Positions 25,401 to 40,400 of a DNA stretch of 64,000 nucleotides are shown one piece after another. Numbering within the stretch: position 1 is the stretch's first letter; each line of letters starts with the position of its first letter. The stretch comes from Thalassia testudinum. Taxonomy: Eukaryota > Streptophyta > Magnoliopsida > Alismatales > Hydrocharitaceae. The stretch lies in assembly GCA_037157565.1 (NCBI GenBank), contig JAZHRO010000013.1:72781501-72845500 (forward strand), in the 5' to 3' direction. The translations under genes were made by a program, and so were the position numbers. The notes beneath the pieces are model-generated. The model ran no database searches. It was not told where the DNA came from and was given only the letters and a program-made list of their open reading frames with translations.

Positions 25401-28400
25401 CAAGGATGGTTATCTACTTAATAACCACCCATATTCATTCATCACCAAAAAAGGTTACATAACGAGCTAATTACAAGGAAGACTCCCAAAACATCACCTA
25501 AGAAGAAATGGAAGAAACAAAGTTCTCAACATAAGGGTTTTGCCCCCTAAAAATCACCCCATTTCTCCCCAACCAAATACCCCAAAGAACCGTTAACACC
25601 TTGACTCTTTCATTCTTCAATCTAAAAACATTATGCCTCCCCTATCTCTTGTCTCTTCTGAACAATACCCAGAAATCACCCAGGATGTCATGATTGATCC
25701 AATCCATCCCCACTCTTCTCCAAACCTGCTCAATAAAAACACACTTGAAGAACAAGTGTTTGACATCCTCCTCCTTGGCACAAAGTGGACAAATCCTATC
25801 ACTTGCCGGCGCCCATCTTGTCCTCTAGGTCATCATAATGCTTTTTCCTCTCCTCAGCAATCTCGCAAAAATCTTCAAGTTAAGCAGGCAATCCGCCAAC
25901 CATATCAATTTGCAGTCCCGCAAGAAATCGACGTTAGCTACCTACATGGATCCCCATAATCTAATGTAGGACTTCTTGACCGAAATTCTCCATCTTCCCA
26001 ATGAAAACCATCTACCCAATCTTCCAGCTCCCATCCCTGTAAGCATTGCAAAAGCTCCTACAATTCCTCTACCCTCTAATCGGAGAACATCCCCCAAAAA
26101 CCGGGGCACCAAGCATCGGACCAACAACTCCTCACCGTCGCCTCTCTATGAGTAACTCTGGAGAAAAGGCTAGGAAATCTATCACAAAGAGGGCCATCAC
26201 CCATCTAGTCTTCCGTCCAAAACTTGAACGCATTGCCCATCCCCAAAAGAGGGGAGGAGAGACCATGCACCTCTAGGACCACTGAGGCCAACCCCTTAAG
26301 AAAGTGGGAAGCCCCAACCGCAGATGACTCCAGAACCAGCAAGGACACAAAGGATCCGTAACACTTCTGCATAACATCACCAAAAAGGTCCTAGTCCCTC
26401 CTCAACAACCTGGCAATCCACTTCATCAACAGACTCATGTTCATACACCCCACATCACATACCCCAAGACCACCCTCCTGTACCGACATCACACCCCTCC
26501 CATGCCACCAGCCTAGCACCTTTCCCAGTTGCTCCATAGTTTGTCTAGAAAAAATCCTACATCAAGCCTGTAATACTCTTTTCTATCTACTTCGGCATTC
26601 TAAAAATAGAAAGGAAGTAACTCGACATGGAGAAAAGCACAGCTTTGACCAATGTCAACCCACTGCCTTTGGAAAACAACTTAGACGCCCACCCTGCTAA
26701 CCTCTTCTTCATCCTCTCCAACAACGGAAGCCAATCCTGCACTCTAAGACACCCAACTACCCAAGGCAGGGCAAGGTAAGGTAAAGGCAAGGCTCCAACA
26801 GCCATTCGAAGTCACCCAATGCACCCACTCACTTCTGACTCTGACAAATGAAAAGGCAAAAAGCTAGATTTTCCATCATTGATCTTCAATCTAGACACCT
26901 CACCAAACAATGCAAGCGTGCAACCTCGATACCTCCACAGAGGAACCTTCCACCAAAAAGAGTGTGTCATTCGTATATTGGAGTATCAGAACTTGAAGAT
27001 CTCCACCTGCCATAAAACCCCTAAAGAGGTTTCCCGAACACACCCTACCCACGGCTTGTGCCAGAGCATCAATAGCCAAGACAAACAACATAGGGGCAAG
27101 TGGACACCCCTATCGAACTCCTCTCCTAAGTTGCACCCAACTCCCAGCGACATTCCCATTAAGCAAAATGAGACCGATGTTGACGTGACGCACCTCTTCA
27201 CCTAATCAATCCACCTCTGCAAGAAGCCCCTCATGTCCAGGCGAACCCAAAGGAAAGGCTACTACACTGAATCATAGGCCTTGTTGAAATCCACCTTCTA
27301 GAGGAAGGCTTTCGTCCTCCTCTTCCATGGCGCCAGGGCCTCCGATGTCACCATGAAACCATCCAAGATGCCTCTCCCCAATACAAAAGCCGTCTGCACC
27401 TCAAAGATCACATCCTACAACTCCCCATGCAATCTATTTGCCAAAACCTTCACAAAAAATCAGGCAAACCACATTAAACAGGGTGATCGACCTTAAGTCT
27501 TCTATCACCTTTGCTCCCTCCTTTGACAACAAGAACAAATAGAACTTGTTAATCCTATCAAAACCCCTGTTTCCATCTGCGAACTCTGTAATCACCTGAA
27601 CCACCTCCTCCTTGACAAGTGACCAAAACTCTTTGTAAAAGAGGACGGGCTAGACACTCGTTAGTATTGAGCCCCCACACCACTACTCTAACCTCATCTT
27701 CCAAGAAACCACTTGTGAAGGTTTCCGCTTAGCCACTGGATATTTCTGTAGATTCTCCCTCGACCATCTCCACCTCCCTCACTTACGCCTCACAATAAAC
27801 TCTCTGAAGTACTTAGTTGCTACTCTTCCCACCTCCTCCTTGCCCAAATAGCACATCCCGCTCATTAATAACCTATCAATCCAATTCCTCCTCCTCCTCC
27901 TGGCCAACGCCATCTGGTGGAAGAACCTGGTGTTGGAGCCCCCTCCCGCAGCCATTTTTGCCTAGAGTTTGTTTTCCATTCAACCTCCACCTTCTTGTCC
28001 TCCTTTTGTACCACTTGTAAATGCCTTGTTCTGTGTGCCCACTCCTCTAAAGACAAAGCCCCAACATCTTCCCACTTATCCAATTCACTAATCTCTCTCT
28101 ATCAAAGCCTTCATCTTCCTTCTTCCCCTCACCTTTCTCACGTCCTTCCTATACACCTTCAAGTACCCTCTCAAAGCCGACAACTTAGCCGCTAGCCTAG
28201 CCATCATCGTCTCCTTCACCTGCAAGGATCGCCACTTCACCACAACCATCTCCCGGAAGCCAACCTCCAACAACCAAGATCTGTCAAACTTAAAGTGCGT
28301 GCCAAAAGACGGCCCTTCATTGGACTTCCGCAACAATGGCATATGCTCCGAGAACGGCCTATCCATTAGATTGATGGAGGCCAAGGGAGAGGCCTCCACC

Positions 28401-31400
28401 AACTCCACACTGGAAAGGAAGCAATTGATCCTGAATCTCTGGCCATTGGAATTCCTCCACGTGTACAAGCACGAAGTGAGTACCAAGTCAAGCAATCCAT
28501 GCACCGCTACAAACTCAACAAATTGATTTGACCTAGGATCCTACCACCAACTCCCACCAGGTCTAGCATCAACTTGCAACGTGATGTTGAAATCTCCACC
28601 AACCAACCACGATACTCTCTAGCAGCTCTCCGCCACCATAGAGAGCTCTTCCCACAAACCTACTCTTGTCAGTGCGTTCGTCGGGCCATAAACTCCTAAG
28701 ACCGCCATCACCATCCCATCTCCCCTCTTAGATCACATGTGCCCCCATGAATGAGTCAACCATCTCGACAATATCCTCCTGCCAGCCTACTAGTTGTCCA
28801 CCTGCCTGGCCAATCATGTTCACGGCCAAGAACCCCTCCTTGAACAAGCCACCCATCTCTTTCTAAATGACCCTTTCACATGTCGCCAACTTTGTCACTT
28901 GCAAAAGAACCATATCCGCTCTCTATTGTCTAATGTACCCCCCAGAGTCACCCTCCTAACAGGGTCATTAAGATCCCTAACATTCCATGAAAGGACCACC
29001 GTCATTGAGCAACAAGCTGCACCTCCCCCACAACAAGCCTAAAGCCCACCACCTCTACTACCTGTCGCACCATCTCTTCAACCCCACATACGACCACCTC
29101 CTGCTGCGAGAGTGTCTCCAAGCTACGTGCATCTACAACGATCCACCTCTGCTTGCTTCCACCACCTGCCATATTCTCTTCGTTGCCCGACCTTCCACGT
29201 AAAGTCCATTTCCTCATATAGCAAATACCATTGCCACCTCTACGCACCACATGTGACTCCCATCTGGCCAATGGCAAATTGGAAGCCCCCCCATTTCCCC
29301 CACCTTCGATACTCGCCGCACTCCTCAAGACCTCGACCAATGCTGAAGGGCCCTCCTCACAACCCTCAGCTCGTTCGCTCCCTTCCACACCGCACAACGC
29401 TACCTCCCTTGCCATATCCAAGCTTGGCGAACTACCATGGAGGTTCCCCCCATGAACCCCCACGCCCCTCGTCGTCAAGTTGGCCCTCCTTGCACCCTAT
29501 CGGTCGATCCTCATCGCACACGATGGGCAACCTCGTCGTAGCGAGAGCCTCCTCACGAAGCACCTTAGCCTGCACGCACTTCAAGTCTTCTCGGCTACTC
29601 AAGTCAAAGCACCGATGAGAGCTCTCTTCACAGGTTAAGGAAACCACTCATTGCCCTTGGAAAGTCGAGTTGGGTCTTGACCCAAATCTAGCTGACTTGA
29701 AAACGCCACACATGCCATCACGTGAGGCGCCACCCTCATAAAAAACCCTTTGGCCCCTCTGCTTCTCTTACAATCTCGCCTCCCTCTCACGATCATCAGA
29801 CTTGCCCTCCTACTCCGAAATCAACGCCGATCTTTCTCCTTCCACATCGAGCATCCAAAATGCCATCCCCTCCAAAGATCCCACACCAACTGTTGCCACA
29901 TCAGCCTTCAGCCCACCTACAGCCACACGTTTGGGCTTCCAAACCCTAGCGACTCCAGGCAGCACTGCTACAGCAACGCTGCACTCCAATCTCCAGCCAC
30001 AACACGCGTGTAGGTGGCTTTGCCGCTCCACCCTGAACTACCTTCTCTTAAGCACAAGACCACCTCCAACGATGCTTCGTAGTAGAGGATCACCTTCATC
30101 AGGAGGGAGGCCCCCATCCTTAGGTCCACTATCACCAGCACCCTTCTAAGATCAATCAAGGGCAGCCCCAACCCTTCACAAGACCTCAGTGTTGCAAAAG
30201 GTGAGACCACCACCTTCGCAACCTCCACCCTCCACAGCCAAAGGGGAATTCCCTCCAGCCTCACCTTGGCAGACATCCACTGCAAAGGTCGTTCACTCAT
30301 TGCCCTATCGTGGATGCACAGCTTCCTCCACCGCACTCGACCCCTTCAACTTCCACCATCAAGAAACACAACTCCTTATCACTAAGGAGGAGGTCGATGA
30401 GGAGCTTCCTCACCTCAATCTCCACAACCTTGGGTCGCCCACCAAAAATCTGCCCCTCCAACCACCTCTCCACAACCCTCGATGTCACTGCTTCAGAGAG
30501 CACCTCCCTAATTAGGGCGAGGTCCAAGGATGCCTCCAACGTAGGTAAGGGTCCAGTCCACGGTGACTTCACCTCCGCGACCGACATGGTTGGCAATGGC
30601 GACAACAGTGGACATCGCACCCCACCCACACCCTCTTCCTGAGGCAACTTCTCACAACCAAAGCAGCCACATCTCCAACACTGTGTGGGCTCCCTACACT
30701 CCTTCACCCAGTGACCCCTGCCAAGGCACTTGAAGCAACAATCCCCTCCACCCTTTCTCCACAGCGGTACTTCCACCATACACCTCCAATGTTGCCCCTC
30801 TACCAAGGTCCACCCTCCATCTTCTCCCTCACCCCCCGCCCCTCTCTCCTATCCCGCTCCTTCTCACTCGTTATCTTACTTGTTGTCACTCATGCTCTCC
30901 CACTAGCCATCCCCAACACTTCATTCCAACCTCTCTGTTAAGTTGTCCAAGTGCAAATTTGGAGTGAAGGAAATTGCCCCTCTACCAAGGTCCACCCTCC
31001 ATCTTCTCCCTCACCCCCCGCCGCTCTCTCCTATCCCACTCCCCCTTTTCACTTGTTATCTTACTTGCTGTCACTCCTGCTCTCCCACTAGCCATCTCCG
31101 ACACCCCATTCCAAGCTCTTTGTTAAGTTGTCCAAGTGCAAATTTGGAGTGAAGGAAATTGATAATTTGGGAAATGTCATCTCAACCAAAGGCCCTCTGA
31201 ACATCCAAGCTCTTCAAGGGTTTGTTGGCTTAGTATAATACTACCAGTGATTTGCACAAGGGTCCAATATGATGCCAAAGTCACTTCACCAGCTTCTAAA
31301 AAGGAATAATGTGTTAGTGTGTATCCCAATTTACACTAAGTCTTCCATAAAATAATTTCAATAATAACAAAGCACATAATTCATAATATATCTCTATATA

Positions 31401-34400
31401 TATTAAGGACTTGCAAGTATAGGACTTAAAGTTTTTTTAGACTTAAAGATTTTCAATGGAGGATGCATGAAGAAAAGTTATAAAGTCAAGAAGAGAAAGC
31501 TCCAGAGTAAAAGAAGATCAAATTTTTCTTGTAATTTTTATTTTAAAAGAATATAAAAGAGTCCTTTTAGAGAGGGAGAGAGAATGTAAAAGAACCTTTA
31601 AATCCACCTTAGATTATTTCTCTACTAAGGTCCTGAAAAATCCTCTCAAATTTTCTTTTCAAAATCCTTTAAAACTACAAATTTAAGACTGGGTCAGCTG
31701 TTGGCACACCCATGGGCAAAAGGAGTTGAGTTTTGCACTCCTCCCAATCGTATGAAAAGTTTTCTTAAGCTCTTTTTTTCTTAATGGAGTTTTTGCATTC
31801 AATCCACACTTTAGCACTTCCTCACCCCATCTATGGAGAATGTGTCGTTAACTAAGACACCATTTTCTACTCTATAAACTAGTGTACAGGCAATGTGGTG
31901 ATCATTCTAAATATAGCCATTAGTGCCCGTAAATGGAGTGCGGAAGTGCGGAAGTGCTGAAGTTACAAAGAATGGAAAATTGCACCATTAGTCAGCAACA
32001 CCATTCTCTGTAAATGGGGTGTGCAAGTGCAAAGGTGTTAAAGAGCGAATTGAGTGCAAAAACTCCACTAAGAAGAAGAGCATGAGAAAAATTTTCCATA
32101 GACCATTAGGTGGAGTGGAAAACTCAAATCCCTATGGTCTGTAGTTATTTTTCTCTCTTTTCCTATTGTTGAACAGGCAATAACCACACCCCCTTTTCAG
32201 CAATAGAGAAAAATAACCACAGACCAAAAGGAGTTGAGTTTCGCACTCCTCCTAATGGTCTATGGAAAGTTTTTCTAATGGGGTTTTTGCACTCAATCCA
32301 CACTTTAGCACTTCTACACCCCATTTATGAGCACCAAAGGTCGTACGTGATAGTGCACCCACCACATGCCTGCAAACTGATTTACAAAGAATGGAAAATG
32401 ACATTGATCCTCCTCAGTCAAGCACATTATGAAAAGGCACCTCAATGCGAGCATCAGGGTTTCTTTTAGCATGCAACTGAGAAAGATACCCATAAGCTTG
32501 TATAAGAATGTAACATAGGTCAACGCAACAACGCTAGCTAATTGGCCCCAATGGGCCTCTTGCAATTATTACCTATAACCTATCAACTCCTTTGTATGGA
32601 AGGATATATCCAAAAATTTCATAGAAGCACTTGCATCAAACCACAACCACATTGTGATACTTGGTGTTGTTGATTGCCTACTGATTCATTTTTACACCAC
32701 TTAAGCACCCCTACTCTAAAGTGAACACCGCACAGCTACTTGTGCAGACAGTGGTCCATCTTCATAGCATCCAAAAAAGAGCCGTTAGTGATAGGGATAT
32801 GCATTACGCTAGTCATTTTTGTCAGAAACTATTCCACAAACAAGAGACAAAGCTCAGCTTCTCTTCCACCTATCATCCGCAATCCAACAAAGTAGAGCCA
32901 TTAAGCATAGCCTCAACACTTACCTCCAATGCTTCTTTTAAGAGCAACATCATTCATTGATCTAGTGGTTGCCATGGGCAGAGTTTTGCTTCAACAAATT
33001 GGCACATATCTATGTTTACAGCACGCTTCGAGGCAAATTACAATCACCTCCCTCCTCCCCAAAAGCATGCAAGGTTATATGTGTTCTGCCATCAAATCCT
33101 TTAAGGTAACCCAATCATTGAAGACATGTGATGATAAACTCCATGACCCTAAGGGAAACCTATGTTGCACAAAGGACCACATGCATGCTCTCGCCAAGTG
33201 TGGGCATCAAGACATTGACCACAAGCAGGGAGAATGAACCTATCTGAAGCTGTCAACCATTCACTCAACCACCATTGAGAAGAAGCCCCATAACAAGTTG
33301 GACCCCAATTGCTTTGGCCCCTTGCAAGTCATTTAGCGAATAGGTGTTGTGGCCTATGTGTTGAGAAGTTATCTTAAGTCATTTATTTAGTTCCCTATTG
33401 TAAATTATTTTCTTATGTTTTCTAGACCTATATTGTAATTTTCCCACTAATTAACCGTTTAAGAAGAATTAGAGTTTGCTAATAATTAGATCATCTTCTT
33501 TCCTCATCATGGTATCAAAGCAAGGTAAACCCTAGGTCCTTCAAGCTCGATATCCCCCACAAGGTGGAACAATTTTCATTAAATAGCCAATTGGTGGTCC
33601 TATATGGAAGTAAGACACCTTATTTGCAAAAAATGGCAATTAAGATCTTCCGCTTGACCTCTTCATTGTATGGATAAGAGAGGAACTGGGGCACAGGTGA
33701 AACAGTAATGACTTTTTTAGCTCAAGTAGTGCATTTAGGCTTTCCATGGAATGTAATAGTGCACTTTTTCACTTCCAGATTCATACAAAGTATAGAAGCA
33801 AACCAGTAATGCCAAGGCTGAATGACTCGGTCATTGTGCAAACTATTGTAAAACAAGGGAAACATCTACAGCAGGATAACCAAAGGGTGCACTTTCTTCC
33901 AAGGATCCTTCACATGCAGCAAAATAGGTTCTTGATATGCCAGCTAAAGAAGACGAAGTTTTCCAGGTGTATGATTGACTTGGTGTAGTTGTAAATGCAG
34001 GTGGTACAGAAGATATGCTACAACTGAGTCAAAGAGGTGGCAAAGGCAAATTAACATCTAGCTCAATAGTAACAATAACATCAGTTGATTTTGAGGAGGA
34101 AGTTGGTTATTAAGAGAGTTGAAAATGAAAAAGAAATTGCCTTGTGGAAGAGGATTGAATCTAGATATTTTCTTGAGATCTTTCTTATGTTTATCAAAGT
34201 TGGGAGTATGGAATTTGGAACCTATTTTACTTGTCTGTTTTTGACTTATATGGCATTTGGAACTTGGTTTACTTGTCTTTTTTAGACTTATGACTTAGCC
34301 TATGTGCTTGTATTGTTTTGAACTTCCAAATGCCTTATTTTACGAAATGCAATAGCCTGTGCCATGATATCTTACTTGTTGGAATCCTAATCTTATTGCA

Positions 34401-37400
34401 TACTAGGAAACTATGCAGGTCACATATCATATAAATACATGTCTACATAACAGTATGTATAATTATTCTTGAATTTTCAAATATAAAAGCATACTTAGCT
34501 GATTAATCCCATATTATTCACCTAGAATATTGCATACTCCATAATCAGTGACCTCCCTAACTTTATACCGACTACCAATTTCTGCAACTTATCTCTAGCT
34601 TGAGGGGGAGTTTTACAGTTTTTTTTTAGAAAAAGGGTAGTTTTTACAATTATCTTGAGTTATTATTTAGTTCCATATGTATTTAAAAAAATATATATTT
34701 AGTTCCATATTTTTATTTATTTTCATATAATTTATAGACCTCTGCTGTAACTTTCCCATTAATCCTCTGTTTAAGGAGGATTATATGCTAGTAATAAGAT
34801 TATCATCTTTCCTCGACACCATGAATCACACCGATCTCAGACACTCGGCATCCAACCACTATTTCATGTTTCCCCAGCTAAAGATGCACCATGAAAAGCA
34901 CACACTTAATCCAACTCTACCCAAGGATTGGCCATCTTCCGATAGTCACAAACACTATCCCACAAAGATATTCAACCACTACCCCTATTCGCTGTAGCAA
35001 TCAAGCAACAATGGAGGTACTAGTACCATAGACTAGAGAAGATGAGATATTGGCTACCTAGGAAGAATACCACCAACTCCAGCGTAATTATCCATCCTGA
35101 GCCATTGAGGATGATGGTCCCTTTGAAGGGGGAGGTGTTGATGCAAGTCCTAGCTAAGTAAGCACTAGTGTAGCAGCATCAGTATGTGGTAAATGAGGAT
35201 GTGGAAAGATAGCATGAGAATGGTCTATTTTGTTTTTTTATTGTTATTTACAAGAAGCTGCACGAGGCTGCACATGGTCTATACTATGTTAGTTGGTATG
35301 GAGCTTGTGCATGCCTAGATTTAGGGTTGTGAAGATATCATGGTTGGGTGCATAGATGCACGGTTGCGAAGATATCATAATTAGTATGGAGTCAGAGTCT
35401 CAGGTATGGTCTGCTTGAGAATAGGAATATTGTTTCGTCTGTTTGTCTGTTTCAAAGAAGTGTTTCATATTGCATTGAGTCTTTATATGTAAGAGATGGG
35501 CACAATGTTCAAAGCAAAAATACCAATGGCTATATCAACTTCCATACTTGACAAATGCCATGTTTGGAATTGAGCATTGTGATAGTAAAAAATTTGGTGC
35601 CTACTTTCAGGTTGTTTGATCCAAATACTGCAAAATTTCACATCAGAAGTAGCAGATTCCATATCCAACTCTAGTTTCACATACCATTGCATGTTCACGA
35701 GGATTTGCAGATGTGGCACTACAGAATATAAAAGAAGGATCACTTCCATAGACTGCCATAGAAACAGAAAGGCATTCCTGAGTTACAAGAATCCATGAAG
35801 ATTCTGCAGATATGCAAAAAAAATATACCATGTGAGCAGACTCTTTGAAGTCTCCTTAAGACCAGTGCAACATGACATCCAAAGGCACCTACGTACGTAT
35901 GAGCCTCATCAATGACAACATACCTGATTGAAGACCATATTAGAAAGATTTTCGAGCATGAATAAAATCAAAGCATCTCAAGCAGATCTCCAGCATATGA
36001 AATCAAGAAAAGATAGAATCAAAAAAATCATTTTGGTTCTGAACCACTTGCACAAAGGGATAGTGCCTGAAGAATCAGCATCACCTGAGATTGGATAGAA
36101 TTCTCTCAAACTGTCTGTGCAAAGGTAAAATGGAAATGTGCAGCATGTCTGGATTGGTAATCAACTGCAAGTGTGGATGTCAGTTTCCTAACAAGCAAAT
36201 ATACAAGACAAATTTAGAAACATTAGGATTCATGAAAATACCAGTCTTGCACTGTTTCTGAGCCATGCACGGTGCTCTTGAGAAGTATCTCCATCATAGA
36301 TTCCAATATTGAAGTCAACATTTAATTCCTTTGTCATCTCTAAATGAGATCTTAACTGATCTTGGGCTAATGCCTATAGTAAATTAAAGCAATAATTGAC
36401 CACCTTCAATGACCAACCAAAAAAATATACTCCTGTTGACTAATCTCTCTCTTACCTTGGTAGGAAACAAAAAGATAGCACATGATGACAAATTTCGAGA
36501 CATTTCTTCAATGACAGGCAAGTTGTAGCACATGGACTTGCCACTAGAGGTTGATGTTGCAATTATTACATGCTTCCCTGAAAGTGAAGACTCAATTGCC
36601 TCGGCCTACATATAATACACACAGGCATCACTTCAGCATTAGCAGCTAACAAAAATGAGAGGAAGCGTTTAGGACATCCAACCTGGTGACTGTAAAGCTT
36701 CGCTATCCCCATACTTTTGAGAACCATTCGAGTATTTTCAGATAGACAATTTGGAATTTCCGTATAAACTGGCAATTTTGCATCTATTGATTTCACATAA
36801 ACTATCTGCAAAATTTTAGGATAAACAATATGCTAAATAGAGAATAGACTGTGGTAGCACATGCTCTATGAGAACATTAAATACAGGGACATAATACTGA
36901 TGAATGATGAACCAGATGAGTCATATACCTGTCCATGATCCCCAAGATGTGTGCTTAGATGCTTGACCATTTCATCAGGCTGCAAATAATCTGTCTCCTG
37001 AATATTAACAGGATGAGGAAACAACAGCTTATAGACAACTATATAGGATAGATTTTTTCTTTTTCTTTTTTTTGAGGGAAAGGATAGATTTTTTCTGACA
37101 AAATTTAAAAAAAGGAATCAGCTTTTGGAGCAACAGTAGATTTTCTAAACAATTTAAATTTAGTTGGAGCCAAGCTTTTAAAAACATCAAGCATTTGATT
37201 GCTTAGATTTAAAGGGTAAAGGGCTTGAGAAAATTACACAACAGTGACTCCTGGAAGCTGAAGATCTGCTTCTCTTCAGGTTCACTTGCGAACCTTCTAA
37301 ATTACAATGGTTGATAGCCAAGATATCATCTAAAGAAAGAGAGAAAGGAACTCCACTACCCAGCATTCTTTTATCCTGCATAATGGCTGCATTGAGAGTT

Positions 37401-40400
37401 GAAGGATAGTTTCCCACCATTAATATTAGAATTACATCATGACCTTAATAATAAAGAATAGCATTATATATTCCAAGAATCCCCATCATATACATGCCAA
37501 AATTGCTTTATTAAACCAGAACTAGTCTCATCAATAATTAGCTTCTAGGTTGAATACAAAAATCTCCATACATGGAGGTGCCATGGACTGGCTGTTTGAC
37601 TATAGCTCTAGATCCAGATTTTGGACTAGCATTCATGGAGCTTTGGGAGATGCCAACACTTTGAATAAAGCCTTTACAGTCCTTTGGTGCATATGGTTGG
37701 AACGTGATGAGTCATCTTCCACAAGGAGAGATTTTCTATTGAGGGAATTCTTTACCACTTGAATGCTCTTTGTAATTATTGGTGTAATTAACTCTTTTTT
37801 TAAAAATAGTGGGGGTTAGCAAATGTTTGCTAACTCCTCTTTTTCATTTCAAAAAAAGAAAAGAACCTCCAGCCGTCAGGTATCAATTGACTCAAAGTCC
37901 ACCGTAATTATCAACCCAAAAGCCTTCCCTAATGCTGAAAGCATCTACTTCTCAAAGCCCTTGGTGGGCACCCTCCTCCTGCAACCATGCCCCTCCTTCA
38001 CCCCCCACTAAACTCGACTGCCCGCCACCAACCAACCCCCATCGCCCCCAACCCCACCCAACAAAACATCACCACCAAAAACAAAAAAAAAAAAATTGAT
38101 CATGCCCTCTACCACTTTCACTTCCTCCATCTGACTCCAAAGGCATTCCATCCACCCCACCCCTCCTTCTCTACCTATCTCCTCTATCTTTCCTTCAACC
38201 TCCTCCATCCCCCCGACCCTACTCTTCCCTAGGAATTTTGTAGTACATGATCTTCAAAATTCATATCAAGTGATGAATTTGCCCTTTACTCAATAGGTTT
38301 AACAACCATCCTTTTAACTTTTGTTTGAAATGATTTTAACCATTAAACTTATCAAGAAATCACTCTTCAAACATTAGATTGTAGAGATGATTTAGAAATT
38401 CCCTTGCGACCTCGTTGAGCTCATATGCCATACAACTTCTTTGAGTTTCTTAACTAATTGTTTTCTTTTAAATATGACTGGAGGGTTTTATTTTTCAAGG
38501 GGATAAAAAAAAAAAAGACCCTAGGGTGGGGGGATTTCAACATCATCCTACAAGCGGAAGATGGGCCTAGGGAGAGGATGACTACGGACAGGGATGCGGA
38601 AGGCTTTAGCAATGTGGAGGTTGAAATTGAATTAATGAAGGTGTTAGTGATGATGAATTGTTATTTTACATGGAGCAGCTTCACTTCCAATGGTGTGTGC
38701 TCATGAATCAACAAATTCTTTGTGTCAATGGAACTTCTGAAGCTTTTTGCGGCTTTCAGATGGTTTCCCTCTACACCGTCTTTTTTTCCAATCACACACC
38801 ACTTTGTTGGAGATCTAATGATGATGTGAATTGCACTGATGCAGAATGTATTTAAAGTTTGAAAAGTTGTGGCTTTAAGAAGAAGGATTCTGGGAGCTGG
38901 TTGAGGAGCAATAGGAAGTGTTCCATCTTCTAACTCAGCTACTAGGACACTTTGCTCCAAGTTGGCTGCCTTCAAGAACAGGTTGAGGGTATAGAAAAGA
39001 GGTGAAGAAAAACCGATTGAGAAGGACTTTGACTCTGGAAGCTATTTCTATTTGGACAGTTTTGGACAGGGTTCAGGACTCGCACAACCTTCTGGCTGAC
39101 AAGGCGGCAAAGCTAATCATTAAAGGGTGGTGGAGGATGAAGATAGAAAGACTGAGATAAAGTGGAGGCCGCGATCATGACAAACTTGGTTGAGAGAAGG
39201 GTATGCCGACACCCATTTCGTCCAAGTACGAGCTAGTGGAAGAAGGAAAATTACATTGAAATATTATTAGTGGATTGTGAGGAGGCTAGGAGTAGGCAAC
39301 TTCTTGGTGACCATCTAGCTTCACATTTTAGGCAGTTATATGAAAGAAGGGGCACAGGGTCTTGGCATTGGAGAGGACGTGGTATTTCAAGGCTTTCGGC
39401 AGAACCAGGAAATGCTAGTGGCTGATATTTCCAAGGAGGTGAAAGAAGCCACTGTTGGGCCGAATGCAAAGGGTTCACTGGGCCGAAAAGAATTTCCAAT
39501 GCATTTCTATAAGGTTCTTCTAGAAGATGATGAAAGATGATCTATTGGTGGTGACCAGGGAGTTTATGCCTAGGTTTTAAATGTCGATATCGATATCGTA
39601 TCGACAAGTCAAAAAGGGGAATGTCACTAATATCAGTGAATTTTAGGAAAATTACTCAACAAGGCCCAAAATGACTCAAATGTCACAAATTTAATGAAAA
39701 TAAACATTTTAATAGTTACTACATACACAAAGAAATGGCTAGAAGGCTAAAATCATAAATTTTAAATAACATAATAAAAACACATTACTAGCATATCGAC
39801 AAAATCATATCATAGCAATGGAAACAAAATGTACATAACATGAAAATTAATTTGTAGATAACATTAATTTAGCTAATAATCAAGTATATCAAGAGATTTA
39901 ATTTCGGGATTAATAGTAACAAAGGTTAAAACATGGTCATTTAGGCAATGAAATCTCCACAAAATTGGAGTTTAATTAAGAATCTTACTAAATTAATGTA
40001 TAGACAACATTAATCTAATCAATAATCAAGTACATCAACTGATGTAATTTCGAGATGAACAATAATCAAGCTTTAAAATATGGTGATTTACACGACAAAA
40101 TCATCACCAAATTGGAGTTTAATTAGGGATCGTACTAAATTAGTGTCTAGATAACATTAATCTAGCCAATAATCAAGTATCTGAAGAGATTTAACTTCGG
40201 TATGATCGGTAATTGAGGTTCAAAACATAGTGATTTGGACCTAATAATGCAAATAAATTGAGGAATAGGGTGCCTACGTTGTTGAGAAATGAGACAAGGT
40301 TGAAAATCACCCGAAAAGATGGTATACAAGTACATTTCAGAGGTGCAGTAAGGTGGTTGTAGTGTGGAAGAGAAGAAAGTAGCAAGAAAAATAAAGAGGA

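Larger units (their letters stand above)
25381..31113 (-). mobile_element. LINE (L1 type) 2, inserted in the gypsy RT
   Basis: A poly(T) at 25381 (poly(A) on the minus strand) is followed, in minus orientation, by zf-RVT, RT, endonuclease-linker and an ORF1 with a CCHC knuckle. Target duplication: CTCTATGTCAAG (25369-25380) on the left and CTCTTTGTTAAG (31115-31126) on the right. The 5' end and the junction were later tandemly duplicated. It has many stops and runs in the same direction as HRQ1. Confidence 0.85.
22380..35530 (+). mobile_element. Ty3/gypsy retrotransposon, heavily decayed and host to nested insertions
   Basis: A 5' LTR remnant and primer-binding site (22751) lead into gag/protease debris. 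RT is split at 25380 by a minus-strand LINE and resumes at 31127. Integrase follows at about 32540-33370, and the chromodomain end is at about 34850-35130, split by a short LTR element. Then come the purine tract GAAGGGGGAG and a 3' LTR from 35136. Catalytic residues are lost (FFKNILV in place of FFDDILV). Everything sits in intron 12 of HRQ1, antisense. Confidence 0.78.

Noticed and set aside
29002..30336. Several Pro/Ser/His-rich plus-strand frames
   Set aside because: They are antisense to LINE 2 ORF1 and are by-products of its G-rich coding strand.
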